A DNA stretch of 64,000 nucleotides from SG8-30 sp963695155 (lineage in GTDB: Bacteria; Pseudomonadota; Gammaproteobacteria; Steroidobacterales; Steroidobacteraceae), in contig CAVOGD010000006.1 in assembly GCA_963695155.1 (NCBI GenBank), positions 558,001 through 622,000 of the forward strand, read 5' to 3'. Positions 9,083-17,331 of the stretch are shown piece by piece. The notes under the pieces were generated by a model. The model was given only the letters and a program-made list of their open reading frames with translations. It was not told where the DNA came from and searched no databases. The translations under genes and the position numbers were made by a program. Each line of letters begins with the position of its first letter. Position 1 is the first letter of the stretch.

Positions 9083-10105
9083 ATGAAAGACCGTGTGTGG
9101 ACCCTGCTGCTGGGCGCAACCCTTCTGGCGTTCGCCCCGGCAGGCTCCGTCGCGGCGGCGGCGGCAGAGGCGCCCCCCGAGCCCGCCGTGGACCCGGCTG
9201 CGCCGGACCCGGAACCGGTCGAGGAACCGCTGTACGCGGCGCCCACCACCCCCGACCGGATCGGCCGAATCATGGCCCCGGTGTTCGTCAACGGCCGCGG
9301 TCCGTACCTGTTCGTCGTGGACCTCGGCGCGTCGCGCTCGGCGATCGCGCCGCGCATCGTGGCGAAGCTGGGGCTGGCCCCGGATCCCGTCCAGCGGTTG
9401 ATCCTGCGCGGCGTGACGGGCACCCAGGAAGTGCCGGCCATCATGATCGACCGGCTGCAGGCCGGCGACGTGCTGATCGAAAACGTGCTGCTGCCCGTGG
9501 TGGCGCCCAGGGTCTTCGCCAACGCGGACGGCATCCTGGGCGTGGACGGTTTCGAGCGCATGTGCCTGCACGCCGACTTCGCGACGAACCGCATTGCCAT
9601 CACCGGCGACGGCTGCTCCCGGCTGCGCAGGGGCTGGATCCGCATCCCCGCGACGCTGCGCTTCGGACGGCTGGTCAACATCAGCGCGGTCCTGCGCGGC
9701 CGGCGCGTGCAGGCCATCATTGACACCGGGGCGGAACGGTCGCTGGGCAATCCGGCACTGCTGCACGCCCTGTCGCTGCAGCGCCGGGCGGAGGATCCCG
9801 CCAGCGACACGCAGGTGTTCGGGGCCACCTCGCATACCGCCGAGGGCAACCTGCTGGTCATCCCCACGATCTACCTGGGCGAGGTCGGCATCCGCAACAT
9901 GCGGGTGACCTTCGGCGATTTCGAGGTGTTCCGGCTGTGGGACCTCGAGGACGAGCCGGCGATCGTGGTGGGCATGGACGTGCTGGGCACCGTGGACGCC
10001 CTGATGGTGGACTATGCGCGTTCCGAGCTGCGCATCCTGCCCAGGGGCAGCCTGGACCGGTCGAGCATCCGCCAGAGCTACGACGCAACCCTGCTCGAGC
10101 CCTAG
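9083..10105 (+). CDS. Secreted retropepsin-like protease, copy 2, altered first active site
   Basis: A 340-residue tandem paralogue of the preceding gene. The signal peptide core is 'VWTLLLGATLLAFAPAG'; GTG 9074 is an alternative start three codons upstream. The two half-domains are kept. The second motif is intact ('IIDTGAERS', Asp near residue 214) but the first reads 'VVDLGASRS' (Asp near residue 80), with Leu where the family needs Thr or Ser. That side chain normally forms part of the hydrogen-bond network at the active site, so activity may be weak or lost. The protein could have turned into a binding or regulatory partner of copy 1. Confidence 0.78.
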   Translation: MKDRVWTLLLGATLLAFAPAGSVAAAAAEAPPEPAVDPAAPDPEPVEEPLYAAPTTPDRIGRIMAPVFVNGRGPYLFVVDLGASRSAIAPRIVAKLGLAPDPVQRLILRGVTGTQEVPAIMIDRLQAGDVLIENVLLPVVAPRVFANADGILGVDGFERMCLHADFATNRIAITGDGCSRLRRGWIRIPATLRFGRLVNISAVLRGRRVQAIIDTGAERSLGNPALLHALSLQRRAEDPASDTQVFGATSHTAEGNLLVIPTIYLGEVGIRNMRVTFGDFEVFRLWDLEDEPAIVVGMDVLGTVDALMVDYARSELRILPRGSLDRSSIRQSYDATLLEP

Positions 10106-10504
10106 GGGTCGGTGGCGCCGGTCGCCCCGTGCCTGCCTTGGAAATCCCCGGCACCCGCCAGAGAGCCACGAAAGTCGTGGCGTACCCGCAACATCAAGCG
10201 TCCGGAAGCCGGTTTTTGCGCGCCTGCAGCGCTATATTTTTCATGTTAAGTTATTGATTTATTGAATTTTATGTTTTATTTGCCTCGATTCGTTGCTTTT
10301 TCATTGACGAAGCGCAGTTCGCAATAGCATAGTGTCCGCACTGGGTTTCGGTCCGGGGCGTCCGTTGGCGCCCCGGCCGCGCCTTCGCCGTAGCGGAACC
10401 TCGCGATGTGGTTCCGGCGGTGCGGGAGACACCAGACAAGGGAGGTGACGGCCTCGGTCGGGCCGCCACCGGCATTGAGAAACACAACCTCTCCAGGAGG
10501 ATTA
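10106..10504. other. Intergenic region with an AT-rich island, leader of TonB receptor 2
   Basis: Nearly 400 bases with no convincing gene. Bases about 10228-10310 are strikingly AT-rich against a GC-rich chromosome, with several TTATTG/TTATGT/TATATT strings that could hold a promoter, though no single -35/-10 pair is clear. Bases 10485-10504 hold CAACCTCTCCAGGAGGATTA, nearly the same leader as before receptor 1. Confidence 0.5.
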
Positions 10505-13444
10505 ATGGCCAATCGCAATATCGCGCACGCAGTACGCGTCGCGCTCGTCACCGCCGGCGCCGTGAGCGCCGGACTATACGGTGTGACGAGCTTCGCCCAG
10601 GAACAGCTGGACGAAGTCGTCATCACCGGCACCCGCATCGCCAAGCGCGATGCCGTGGCCGAAAGCCCGATCATGACGCTCGACAACGCAGCCATGAAGG
10701 ACTCCGGCTACGTCACCGTTGACCAGTTCCTGAACACGCTGCCGCAGGTCGTCCCGGCGGTCAGCTCGCAGTCGAACAACCCGAGCTCGAACGGCCGGGC
10801 GTTCATCGACCTGCGCGGCCTCGGTTCCAACCGCAACCTCGTCCTCATCGACGGCCGTCGCGGCATGGGCTCGACGAGCGGCGGCGTGGTGGACGTCAAC
10901 ACCATCCCCGCGGCGCTGGTCGACCGCGTCGAGGTCATCTCCGGCGGTGCGGCCGCGACCTACGGTCCTGACGCCGTCGCGGGCGTCGTCAACTTCATCA
11001 TGAAGAAGGACTTCGACGGTTTCGCGATCGACAGCACCTATCGCCTCACCGAGCAGAGCGACGGCGAGGAACTGGGCTTCGACCTCACCTTCGGCGAGAA
11101 GTTTGCCGACGGCCGCGGCAGCGCGGTGTTCAACGCCGGCTACTTCAAGCGCGAAGCGATCTACAAGGGTGCGCGCGACTTCTCGGCGCAGGCCTCCTCG
11201 CGCACGGGCACGTTCCCGGGCGGCGGCTGGTCGCCGGGCACTAACCAGCCGTCCCTGGCGGCGGTGAATACGGCGTTCGGCACGGGGCTGTGCCCCACGT
11301 CCGGCGGTACGTCGGGCTTCGCCTTCAACCCGGACGGTTCGCTGTTCTGCACCGGCTTGATCGGCAATTCGGCCTTCAACGTGGTCAACTACACGGGCCC
11401 GGCCAACTACCCGGCGACCCTGTGGTACCCGGATACCTTCTCGTACAACTTCGAGCCGGACAACATCCTGGTCCTGCCGATGGAGCGCTGGAGCCTCTAT
11501 TCGCACTTCGAGCTCGACCTGGGCACGCACTTCAAGCCCTACGCGAAGGCGATCTTCACGAACTACAACGCCCTGCAGGAACTGGCGGCGACGCCGGCGG
11601 CCGGCTCGACGGGCTTCACGGTCCCCGTGACCAACCCGTTCATCCCGGCGCAGCTTGCGACCTTGCTGGCCTCGCGGACCACTCCGGGTTCGGCCTTCTC
11701 GTTCTCCAAGCGGTTCAACGACCTGGGCGGCCGCACCGGCTACAACACGCATGACGTGTGGCAGCTCGTGGCGGGCACCAAGGGCGAGATCGCCGGCAGC
11801 TGGAACTACGACCTCTACGCGTCCTACGGCCGTTCCGTGCAGAACGAGGTGCAGGGCGGCAACGTGCGCCGCGACCGTGTGCAGGCGCTGCTCGATGCGC
11901 CGACCGGCGCCATCGCCGGATCCTGCGACGCCGGGCTGAACCTGTTCGGCGCCTCGCCGATCAGCCAGCAGTGCAAGGACTACATCAGCCTCGAGGCCAA
12001 GAACCTCACGACCGTCGAGCAGCTGATCGTGGAGGCGGTGGTCACCGGCGACCTGTTCGAGCTGCCGGCCGGCGTGGTGCAGTCCGCGTTCGGCGCCAGC
12101 TACCGCGACATCGACTACAACTTCCAGCCGGACGGCGGCCTGCAGCCAGGCCTCGTGGCGGGCTTCAACCAGCAGCTGCCGACCTCCGGCCAGCTGGACT
12201 ACACGGACGTGTTCATGGAAGTGTCGGTGCCGATCCTGGCCGACATGACGGCCGTGAAGAAGCTGTCACTGACGCTCGGCGCACGCACGACCGACAACAA
12301 CATCTCCGGCGACGACCAGACCTGGAAGGCCACGCTGGACTGGTCGATCAACGACTATGTGCGGTTCCGTGGCGGTGCCCAGCACGCCGTGCGCAGCCCG
12401 AACATCAGCGAGCTGTTCGCGCCGCAGCTGAACAACTTCCCGACCGCGGGAAATTCTGACCCCTGCAACACCACCACCCCGCCGGGTACCGGGGCGATCC
12501 TGCTCTATCGTAACGGCCCGAACGATGCGCAGGTCCAGGCGCTGTGCGCGGCGCAGTCGGCCGTGGCCGGCGCCGCGGGCTTCAACCAGCCGTTCGGCCA
12601 GTTTACCGCCATCGTGGGCGGCAACCCGAACCTGAAGCCGGAAACGGCCGACTCATGGACAGCTGGCTTTGTCGTCAGCTCGCCGTGGGAGAGCCCGATG
12701 CTGGAGCGCCTGTCCTTCTCGATCGACTACTTCAAGATCGAGCTGGAAGACGTGATCACGTCGCTGAGTGCCGTGACCATCGTGCAGCGCTGCTACAACC
12801 GTGACGGCGCCAACCCGACTTACAGCATCACCAACAGCTATTGCCAGCTGTTCAACCGTGAGCCGAGCAACGGTGGCGTCATTGACCTGCAGCAGCTGGC
12901 GCAGAACCAGGCGTTCATCAGCGCAGATGGCGTTGATGCAACGATCAACTGGGGCTTCGGGCTCGACCAGATCGGCCTCCCGGCCAGCGCTGGCGACCTG
13001 AACTTCACGTGGATCACGTCGTGGACCGGGTCGTGGGAGTCGCAGACGACCACCGTCGACCCTGTGTACGACTTCGCCGGCTCGATCGGCCAGACGACTG
13101 GCTCGTCGACCCCCGAGTGGAAGGCCACCATCGCGACGACCTGGTCCAGGGAGAACCTGCAGGTGCAGCTGACCTCGCGGTTCATCGACGCGATGATCCA
13201 CGGCAACGTGGTGACCGGCAGCGCGGCCACGCCAACTGCCAACACCCCGGTGCCGTCCACCTGGTACTTCGACCTGTCCGGCCGCTATGACATCACGGAG
13301 AACCTGAGTGTCCGTCTGTCGGTCAACAACATTGCTGACCAGCAGCCGCGTCTCTATACGCCGAACGTGCAGGCGAACACCGATCCGTCGCTGTACGACG
13401 TGCTCGGCCGCCGGTACTTCCTCGGCCTCAACTGGCGGATGTGA
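10505..13444 (+). CDS. TonB-dependent receptor 2
   Basis: An intact 979-residue outer membrane receptor. The ATG at 10505 follows CAGGAGG. The signal region 'MANRNIAHAVRVALVTAGAV' is almost the same as in receptor 1. The TonB-box region is 'EVVITGTRI'. The plug (about 45-175) shows 'GLGSNRNLVLIDGRR' and 'GGAAATYGPDAVAGVVNFIM'. The barrel has the usual late motif 'VRFRGGAQHAVRSPNISELF' minus its ends, the segment 'NPNLKPETADSWTAG', and a C-terminus ending in 'YFLGLNWRM'. It is probably energised by TonB-ExbBD, which is not encoded here. Ligand unknown. The two receptors bracket the sulfotransferase and protease pairs, which suggests a shared substrate pathway. Confidence 0.93.
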   Translation: MANRNIAHAVRVALVTAGAVSAGLYGVTSFAQEQLDEVVITGTRIAKRDAVAESPIMTLDNAAMKDSGYVTVDQFLNTLPQVVPAVSSQSNNPSSNGRAFIDLRGLGSNRNLVLIDGRRGMGSTSGGVVDVNTIPAALVDRVEVISGGAAATYGPDAVAGVVNFIMKKDFDGFAIDSTYRLTEQSDGEELGFDLTFGEKFADGRGSAVFNAGYFKREAIYKGARDFSAQASSRTGTFPGGGWSPGTNQPSLAAVNTAFGTGLCPTSGGTSGFAFNPDGSLFCTGLIGNSAFNVVNYTGPANYPATLWYPDTFSYNFEPDNILVLPMERWSLYSHFELDLGTHFKPYAKAIFTNYNALQELAATPAAGSTGFTVPVTNPFIPAQLATLLASRTTPGSAFSFSKRFNDLGGRTGYNTHDVWQLVAGTKGEIAGSWNYDLYASYGRSVQNEVQGGNVRRDRVQALLDAPTGAIAGSCDAGLNLFGASPISQQCKDYISLEAKNLTTVEQLIVEAVVTGDLFELPAGVVQSAFGASYRDIDYNFQPDGGLQPGLVAGFNQQLPTSGQLDYTDVFMEVSVPILADMTAVKKLSLTLGARTTDNNISGDDQTWKATLDWSINDYVRFRGGAQHAVRSPNISELFAPQLNNFPTAGNSDPCNTTTPPGTGAILLYRNGPNDAQVQALCAAQSAVAGAAGFNQPFGQFTAIVGGNPNLKPETADSWTAGFVVSSPWESPMLERLSFSIDYFKIELEDVITSLSAVTIVQRCYNRDGANPTYSITNSYCQLFNREPSNGGVIDLQQLAQNQAFISADGVDATINWGFGLDQIGLPASAGDLNFTWITSWTGSWESQTTTVDPVYDFAGSIGQTTGSSTPEWKATIATTWSRENLQVQLTSRFIDAMIHGNVVTGSAATPTANTPVPSTWYFDLSGRYDITENLSVRLSVNNIADQQPRLYTPNVQANTDPSLYDVLGRRYFLGLNWRM

Positions 13445-13477
13445 TCCGCGCCCGGGGCTGATGCCCGGGACCTGACA

Positions 13478-13508
13478 GGGGGCGGAGAGCAATCTCCGCC
13501 CCCTTTTT
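13478..13508 (+). terminator. Rho-independent terminator of TonB receptor 2
   Basis: An 11-base perfect stem, GGGGGCGGAGA at 13478-13488 with TCTCCGCCCCC at 13493-13503, around a GCAA tetraloop, followed by five T residues. Confidence 0.93.
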
Positions 13509-13587
13509 GCTGGCCGCGGGATCGCCTTGGTCGGCCGCAGCCCATCACGTAGACTTCCGTGGTCGCCGGTTGCCCTGGTCTTCCCGC

Positions 13588-14166
13588 ATGAGCCTCCTCG
13601 TCCCGATCGCCCTCGTCCTGGCCACCGCCGGCACGCAAGCAGGCGCTGAGGTTATCGCTGCCTGCCGCAGCGCCCACGGCGGCGACCCGCCGGCACACAT
13701 CGCCTGCCTCGAGGCTGGATTGCGCGCACGGGATGACGCCATTGCGGGCAGCCCGCCGCAACCCCCCGTGTCGGCTCCCGCCGCGAAACCGGCCGCCGCG
13801 CCGCCGGCTGCGATGCCGGCCGCAGCACCAGCGCCCCCCGCGGCACAGCCCGCAACAGCAGCAGCAGCCGACCGACCGCCGACCGGCCTCGGCGCCGAGC
13901 AGGCGCGCGCCCGCGCGCGCACCGACGACGACCCGCCTGAGCAGGTCAGCGTGCGCATCGTGTCCGTGACCTACAACTACGAGGGTCGCGGCATCTTCAC
14001 GATGGAAGACGGCCAGGTGTGGCACGAGACCGAGACCAGCGCCCGCTACCAGCGGCTGGCGACCGACCGGCAATACGCGGCCCGCATCCAGAAGGGCAAG
14101 ATCGGCGGCTACCGCATGTACGTGGACGGCGTGCGGCGCATGATCAAGCTGGAGCGAATCAAGTAA
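13588..14166 (+). CDS. Secreted protein of unknown function with Ala/Pro-rich linker
   Basis: A 192-residue protein I do not recognise. It starts with a signal peptide ('MSLLVPIALVLATAGTQAGA') followed by a short Cys-containing segment ('ACRSAHGGDPPAHIACLEAG') in which two cysteines could form a disulfide. An Ala/Pro-rich linker spans about residues 55-105. A compact C-terminal domain (about 118-192) has 'VSVTYNYEGRGIFTMEDGQV' and 'GGYRMYVDGVRRMIKLERI', the look of a small all-beta domain. The ATG at 13588 is chosen for the signal peptide. It is transcribed alone, between a terminator and repeat cluster R2. Confidence 0.7.
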   Translation: MSLLVPIALVLATAGTQAGAEVIAACRSAHGGDPPAHIACLEAGLRARDDAIAGSPPQPPVSAPAAKPAAAPPAAMPAAAPAPPAAQPATAAAADRPPTGLGAEQARARARTDDDPPEQVSVRIVSVTYNYEGRGIFTMEDGQVWHETETSARYQRLATDRQYAARIQKGKIGGYRMYVDGVRRMIKLERIK

Positions 14167-14195
14167 GCCTGGACCCGGCGCGGTGCCGTCGTCTC

Positions 14196-14358
14196 AGGAG
14201 GGGTCAGACCCTTGAAGGGTCAGACCCCGTTTCTTGTTCCGTCTCCTCGATTGGGGTCTGACCCCTCTCAGGGGTCTGACCCCTCCGGACCATCAGCGAC
14301 GGAACAACGCGTCCACTGGTTCCGGGGTCTGACCCCTCTCAGGGGTCTGACCCCTCCG
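14196..14358. repeat. Palindromic GGGGTC(A/T)GACCCC repeat cluster R2
   Basis: Six core units in both orientations: two as GGGTCAGACC, then two pairs of GGGGTCTGACCCCTC. Each right-hand pair is followed by CCGGACC or CCG. The cluster fills the space between two convergent genes, and its last unit overlaps the 3' end of the nitroreductase gene. Confidence 0.88.
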
Positions 14359-15049
14359 TTTCCACGAACACCACCGTCTCCGCCAGCTCCTTGCGCTCAA
14401 TATCCGGCACACGCGCGTTCGCGGCCGGATACCCGACGACCAGCAGCAGGAACGGCCGCTCGAGGTCCTTGGGCCGGCCGAGGATCTCGTTCAAGAACCC
14501 CATCGGGCTCGGCGTATGCGTCAGGGTCGCGAGCCCCGCGCGCTGGCAGGCCGCGATCAGCAGCCCCGTCGCGATGCCGACCGATTCGTCCGTGTAGTAG
14601 TGCTTGACCTTGCCGCCGCCGGGCTTGCGCTCGAAGCGACGGATAAAGATCGCAACGAGCCACGGCGCCACCTCCAGGAAGGGCTTGTCGGCATCCGTGC
14701 CCAGCGGCTTGAGCGCGTGCAGCCAGTCAGCCGGGGCGCGGCGGGCGTAAAACTCGCGCTCTTCGGCTTCCGCGGCCTCACGGATGCGTCGCTTGACGGC
14801 CGGATCGGACACGGCCACGAACCGCCACGGTTGCTGGTTGGCCCCCGAGGGCGCCGACGTCGCCGCCCGCAGGCACTGCTCGATGAGCGCCTTCGGCACC
14901 GTCCGGTCCGAGAAGTCGCGCACCGTGCGGCGCCGGTGCATGTCGTCGGCGAATTCGGCGGCGCGGGCCAGCATCTCGTCGGCCGGATACTCGCGGTAGC
15001 CGGGCAGCGGGATGGTGGGCGCGGCCTGGGACGTGGCGTGTTTCTTCAT
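14339..15049 (-). CDS. Nitroreductase family FMN oxidoreductase
   Basis: A 236-residue flavoprotein that probably reduces nitro compounds, quinones or enones with NAD(P)H. The FMN-binding N-terminal pattern is present ('RRRTVRDFSDRTVPKALIEQ' and 'AATSAPSGANQQPWRFV'), as are the later 'VGIATGLLIAACQRAGLATL' minus its last residue and 'LLVVGYPAANARVP'. It lacks a signal peptide and is likely cytosolic. Its last codons, Glu-Gly-Ser-Asp-Pro-stop, are supplied by a repeat unit of cluster R2, so the ancestral C-terminus may have been changed by repeat insertion. The gene is bracketed by repeat clusters R2 and R3. Confidence 0.9.
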   Translation of the reverse strand: MKKHATSQAAPTIPLPGYREYPADEMLARAAEFADDMHRRRTVRDFSDRTVPKALIEQCLRAATSAPSGANQQPWRFVAVSDPAVKRRIREAAEAEEREFYARRAPADWLHALKPLGTDADKPFLEVAPWLVAIFIRRFERKPGGGKVKHYYTDESVGIATGLLIAACQRAGLATLTHTPSPMGFLNEILGRPKDLERPFLLLVVGYPAANARVPDIERKELAETVVFVETEGSDP

Positions 15050-15087
15050 GGGTTCATTCTGGCGGCTTGATGCGGCAGCGTCACCTG

Positions 15088-15217
15088 AGGAGGGGTCAGA
15101 CCCTGGAAGGGTCAGACCCCGGAAGTCGTGGCCACAGGAGGGGTCAGACCCGCAAGGCGGGTCAGACCCCAATCCAGGAAACGGGGTCTGACCCCTCCGG
15201 ACCAACAGTGACGGCAC
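15088..15217. repeat. Palindromic GGGGTC(A/T)GACCCC repeat cluster R3
   Basis: Five core units: two pairs as GGGGTCAGACC...GGGTCAGACCCC, then a single GGGGTCTGACCCCTCCGGACC followed by AACAGTGACGGCACC. It lies between the divergent nitroreductase and MscS genes. The tail after the last unit matches the tails of R2, R5 and R7. Confidence 0.88.
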
Positions 15218-15283
15218 CGCGCCCCCCCGCCCGCCTGCGGTTACACTGATTGCGACAGCACCCCGCCTCACGGAGACCGCGCG

Positions 15284-16222
15284 ATGGAAGAGACCCTCAA
15301 GGCGCCTTTCGCCTCCCTGCCTGCCTGGCTGACCGACCCGTTCCTGACCGTGGGCAAGACCGGCATCAGCCTCGGCCGAATGCTGGCGATCGTCGCGATC
15401 CTGGTGCTGGCCTGGTGGGCGTCGAAGATGGCCGAACGCTGGCTGCACAAGCTGGCCGACCGCATGGCCGAGGGCGGCGAGCCCGGATCCAGCGCCGGCG
15501 CCTATGCGTTCAGCCGCGTGGCGCGCTACACCATCCTGGTGCTGGCGATCATCGTCGGCCTCACTTCGCTGGGCATCGACCTGACCAGCCTGGCCATCCT
15601 GGGCGGCGCCATCGGCGTGGGCGTCGGCATCGGCCTGCAGGGCTTCTTCGGCAACCTGTTCGCCGGTCTGGTGATCCTGTTCGAGCGCTCGGTCAAGATC
15701 GGCGACTACCTGGACCTGCAGTCCGGCGTCATGGGCCGGGTCACCGAGATCAGCATGCGCTACACGCGCATCACGACCAACGACTCGATGGACATCCTGG
15801 TCCCGAATTCGGAACTGACGAGCGGGCGTGTCATCAACTGGAGCTACGGCGAACACGTGCGGCGCGTGCGCGTGCCGTTCGGCGTGGCCTACGGCTCGGA
15901 CAAGGACAAGGTGCGCGAAGCGGGCATCGCGGCGGCCCTCAGCGTGCCCGATACGCTCACCGGCCCGCAGCGCGACCCCGAGGTCTGGCTGGTGGGCTTC
16001 GGCGACAGCAGCCTGAACTTCGAGCTCCTGACCTGGGTGCCGCGCCAGATGCTGGTCCGGCCGGGCCGCACGCAGGCCCGCTACCTGTGGGCCATCGAGA
16101 CCGAGCTGGCGAAACGCGGCCTGGAGATCCCGTTCCCGCAGCGCGACCTGCACCTGCGCTCGGGGTCGCTCAGGATCGAGAGCGGCGGCGACGCGAAGAT
16201 CGCGAGGCTGGAGAAGGACTGA
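15284..16222 (+). CDS. MscS-family mechanosensitive channel
   Basis: A 312-residue inner membrane channel that should open on hypo-osmotic stress. Two N-terminal membrane helices (about residues 29-47 and 80-100) lead to the pore helix 'AILGGAIGVGVGIGLQGFFG', the glycine/alanine-rich TM3 that marks the family. The cytoplasmic beta domain follows ('VILFERSVKIGDYLDL', 'TRITTNDSMDILVPNSEL', 'VINWSYGEHVRRVRVPFGV'). Length is close to the small MscS type. The ATG follows CGGAGA. Repeat clusters lie on both sides. Confidence 0.93.
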   Translation: MEETLKAPFASLPAWLTDPFLTVGKTGISLGRMLAIVAILVLAWWASKMAERWLHKLADRMAEGGEPGSSAGAYAFSRVARYTILVLAIIVGLTSLGIDLTSLAILGGAIGVGVGIGLQGFFGNLFAGLVILFERSVKIGDYLDLQSGVMGRVTEISMRYTRITTNDSMDILVPNSELTSGRVINWSYGEHVRRVRVPFGVAYGSDKDKVREAGIAAALSVPDTLTGPQRDPEVWLVGFGDSSLNFELLTWVPRQMLVRPGRTQARYLWAIETELAKRGLEIPFPQRDLHLRSGSLRIESGGDAKIARLEKD

Positions 16223-16233
16223 TTGCGGCTTGC

Positions 16234-16296
16234 GGAGGGGTCAGACCCTAAGAAGGGTCAGACCCCAATCCGGGAGACGGGGGTCTGACCCCTCCT
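16234..16296. repeat. Palindromic GGGGTC(A/T)GACCCC repeat cluster R4
   Basis: Three core units: GGAGGGGTCAGACCC, AGGGTCAGACCCC and GGGGGTCTGACCCCTCC. They fill the gap between the convergent MscS and LapA-like genes. Confidence 0.85.
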
Positions 16297-16312
16297 GCCG
16301 ACCGCGGCGCCC

Positions 16313-16777
16313 TCACGGCTGCCGTTCCGGCGGGACCGGCGACTGCCGCTCGAGGCGCTCGTCCACGACGCCGATGCACGCCGACAGGGTGTTGGTGGCC
16401 GCGGCCAGCTCCTCGCGCAGGCGTTCCTCCGACTCCTGCTGCGACTCGCGCAGCGCGGCAAACTCTTGTTCGAGGTATTGCTTCAGTTCGGTGAAGCGCG
16501 AGGCTTCCGCGCTGTCCGCGAGCTGGCGCTGCTCGCGCAGTTCCTGCGACTGCCTGCGCGCCGCCGACAGCGCGGTCATCTGCACGTACAGCAGGTAGGC
16601 CAGGAACACGGCGGTCAGCACGGCCGTGAAGCCCAGCATCACGAGCCCGAGCGGCGCGTGCACGTGGGTCACCAGCAGCCACAGGTCGGTGGGCGCGATG
16701 AACGTGCCCCAGTTCGCGACCGCGAAAACGGCCAGCAGGGCCAAGAGGACGACGACGACGAAGCTGCGGATGTTCAT
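16313..16777 (-). CDS. LapA-domain membrane protein with C-terminal coiled coil
   Basis: A 154-residue inner membrane protein. Two membrane helices ('FVVVVLLALLAVFAVANW' and 'LVMLGFTAVLTAVFLAYLLY') with a short periplasmic loop match the LapA/DUF1049 layout. A long charged coiled coil, about residues 75-140, is rich in Gln and Glu. Family members help lipopolysaccharide assembly in E. coli, but this protein stands alone and has an unusually long helical tail, so a function in LPS assembly is only inferred. The start at 16777 is chosen because the hydrophobic segment begins right after it. Confidence 0.72.
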   Translation of the reverse strand: MNIRSFVVVVLLALLAVFAVANWGTFIAPTDLWLLVTHVHAPLGLVMLGFTAVLTAVFLAYLLYVQMTALSAARRQSQELREQRQLADSAEASRFTELKQYLEQEFAALRESQQESEERLREELAAATNTLSACIGVVDERLERQSPVPPERQP

Positions 16778-16880
16778 GGCTTGCGGCCTCCCGTGACCTG
16801 CCGCCATGTTATCCCGGCCACCGGGTTCAGGCATCGTGGCGTCGCGTGCCGGCCGCCGGTGGTTCGGGTACGCTTGCGGC

Positions 16881-17267
16881 GTGCACATCCCCGACCTCGT
16901 CTGCTGGAAATGCGGCGCGTCGCTCGCCGCGCTCACGCTGCCGCTGCGGCGGCTCGAGGTCTGCAAGGCCTGCGACGCGGAACTGCACGTCTGCCGCCTG
17001 TGCGAGTTCTACGACGTGGGCGTCGCCAAGCACTGCCGGGAGCCCATCGCCGAGGAGGTCAAGGACAAGGTCCAGGCCAATTTCTGCGATTATTTCCGGC
17101 CGCGGCCCGCTGCGTTCCGGCCCGCGGGCGACGCGGCACGCCAGTCGCAATCGCAGCTCGAGGCCCTCTTCGGTCAACCGCGGGCGGGGGCCGACGTTGA
17201 CGCACCCGAGGACGCGGCACGCACCAGGCTCGAGGAACTTTTCGGCAGCGGGGGTCCTCGAAAATGA
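16881..17267 (+). CDS. Small zinc-ribbon-like protein of unknown function
   Basis: A 128-residue protein with a GTG start. The N-terminal half carries many cysteines in zinc-binding spacing: 'CWKCG', 'CKACDAELHVCRLCEFY', then 'HCREP' and 'FCDYFRPRP'. The C-terminal half is Ala/Gln/Arg-rich and ends with two similar segments, 'SQLEALFGQP' and 'TRLEELFGSG', which may be short linear binding motifs. I do not recognise a function; binding of nucleic acid or protein is a guess. The start could lie elsewhere in the same frame. Confidence 0.62.
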   Translation: MHIPDLVCWKCGASLAALTLPLRRLEVCKACDAELHVCRLCEFYDVGVAKHCREPIAEEVKDKVQANFCDYFRPRPAAFRPAGDAARQSQSQLEALFGQPRAGADVDAPEDAARTRLEELFGSGGPRK

Positions 17268-17331
17268 CTGGCGGGAGTCTGCGGCTTCCGCCCGGCGGGC
17301 CACGCGCAACGCCGCGCGCCGCCGCGCAACC

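Noticed and set aside
14196..15217. CRISPR array
   Set aside because: The repeated units are short, inverted, irregularly spaced and present at many sites, with no uniform spacers and no cas genes.
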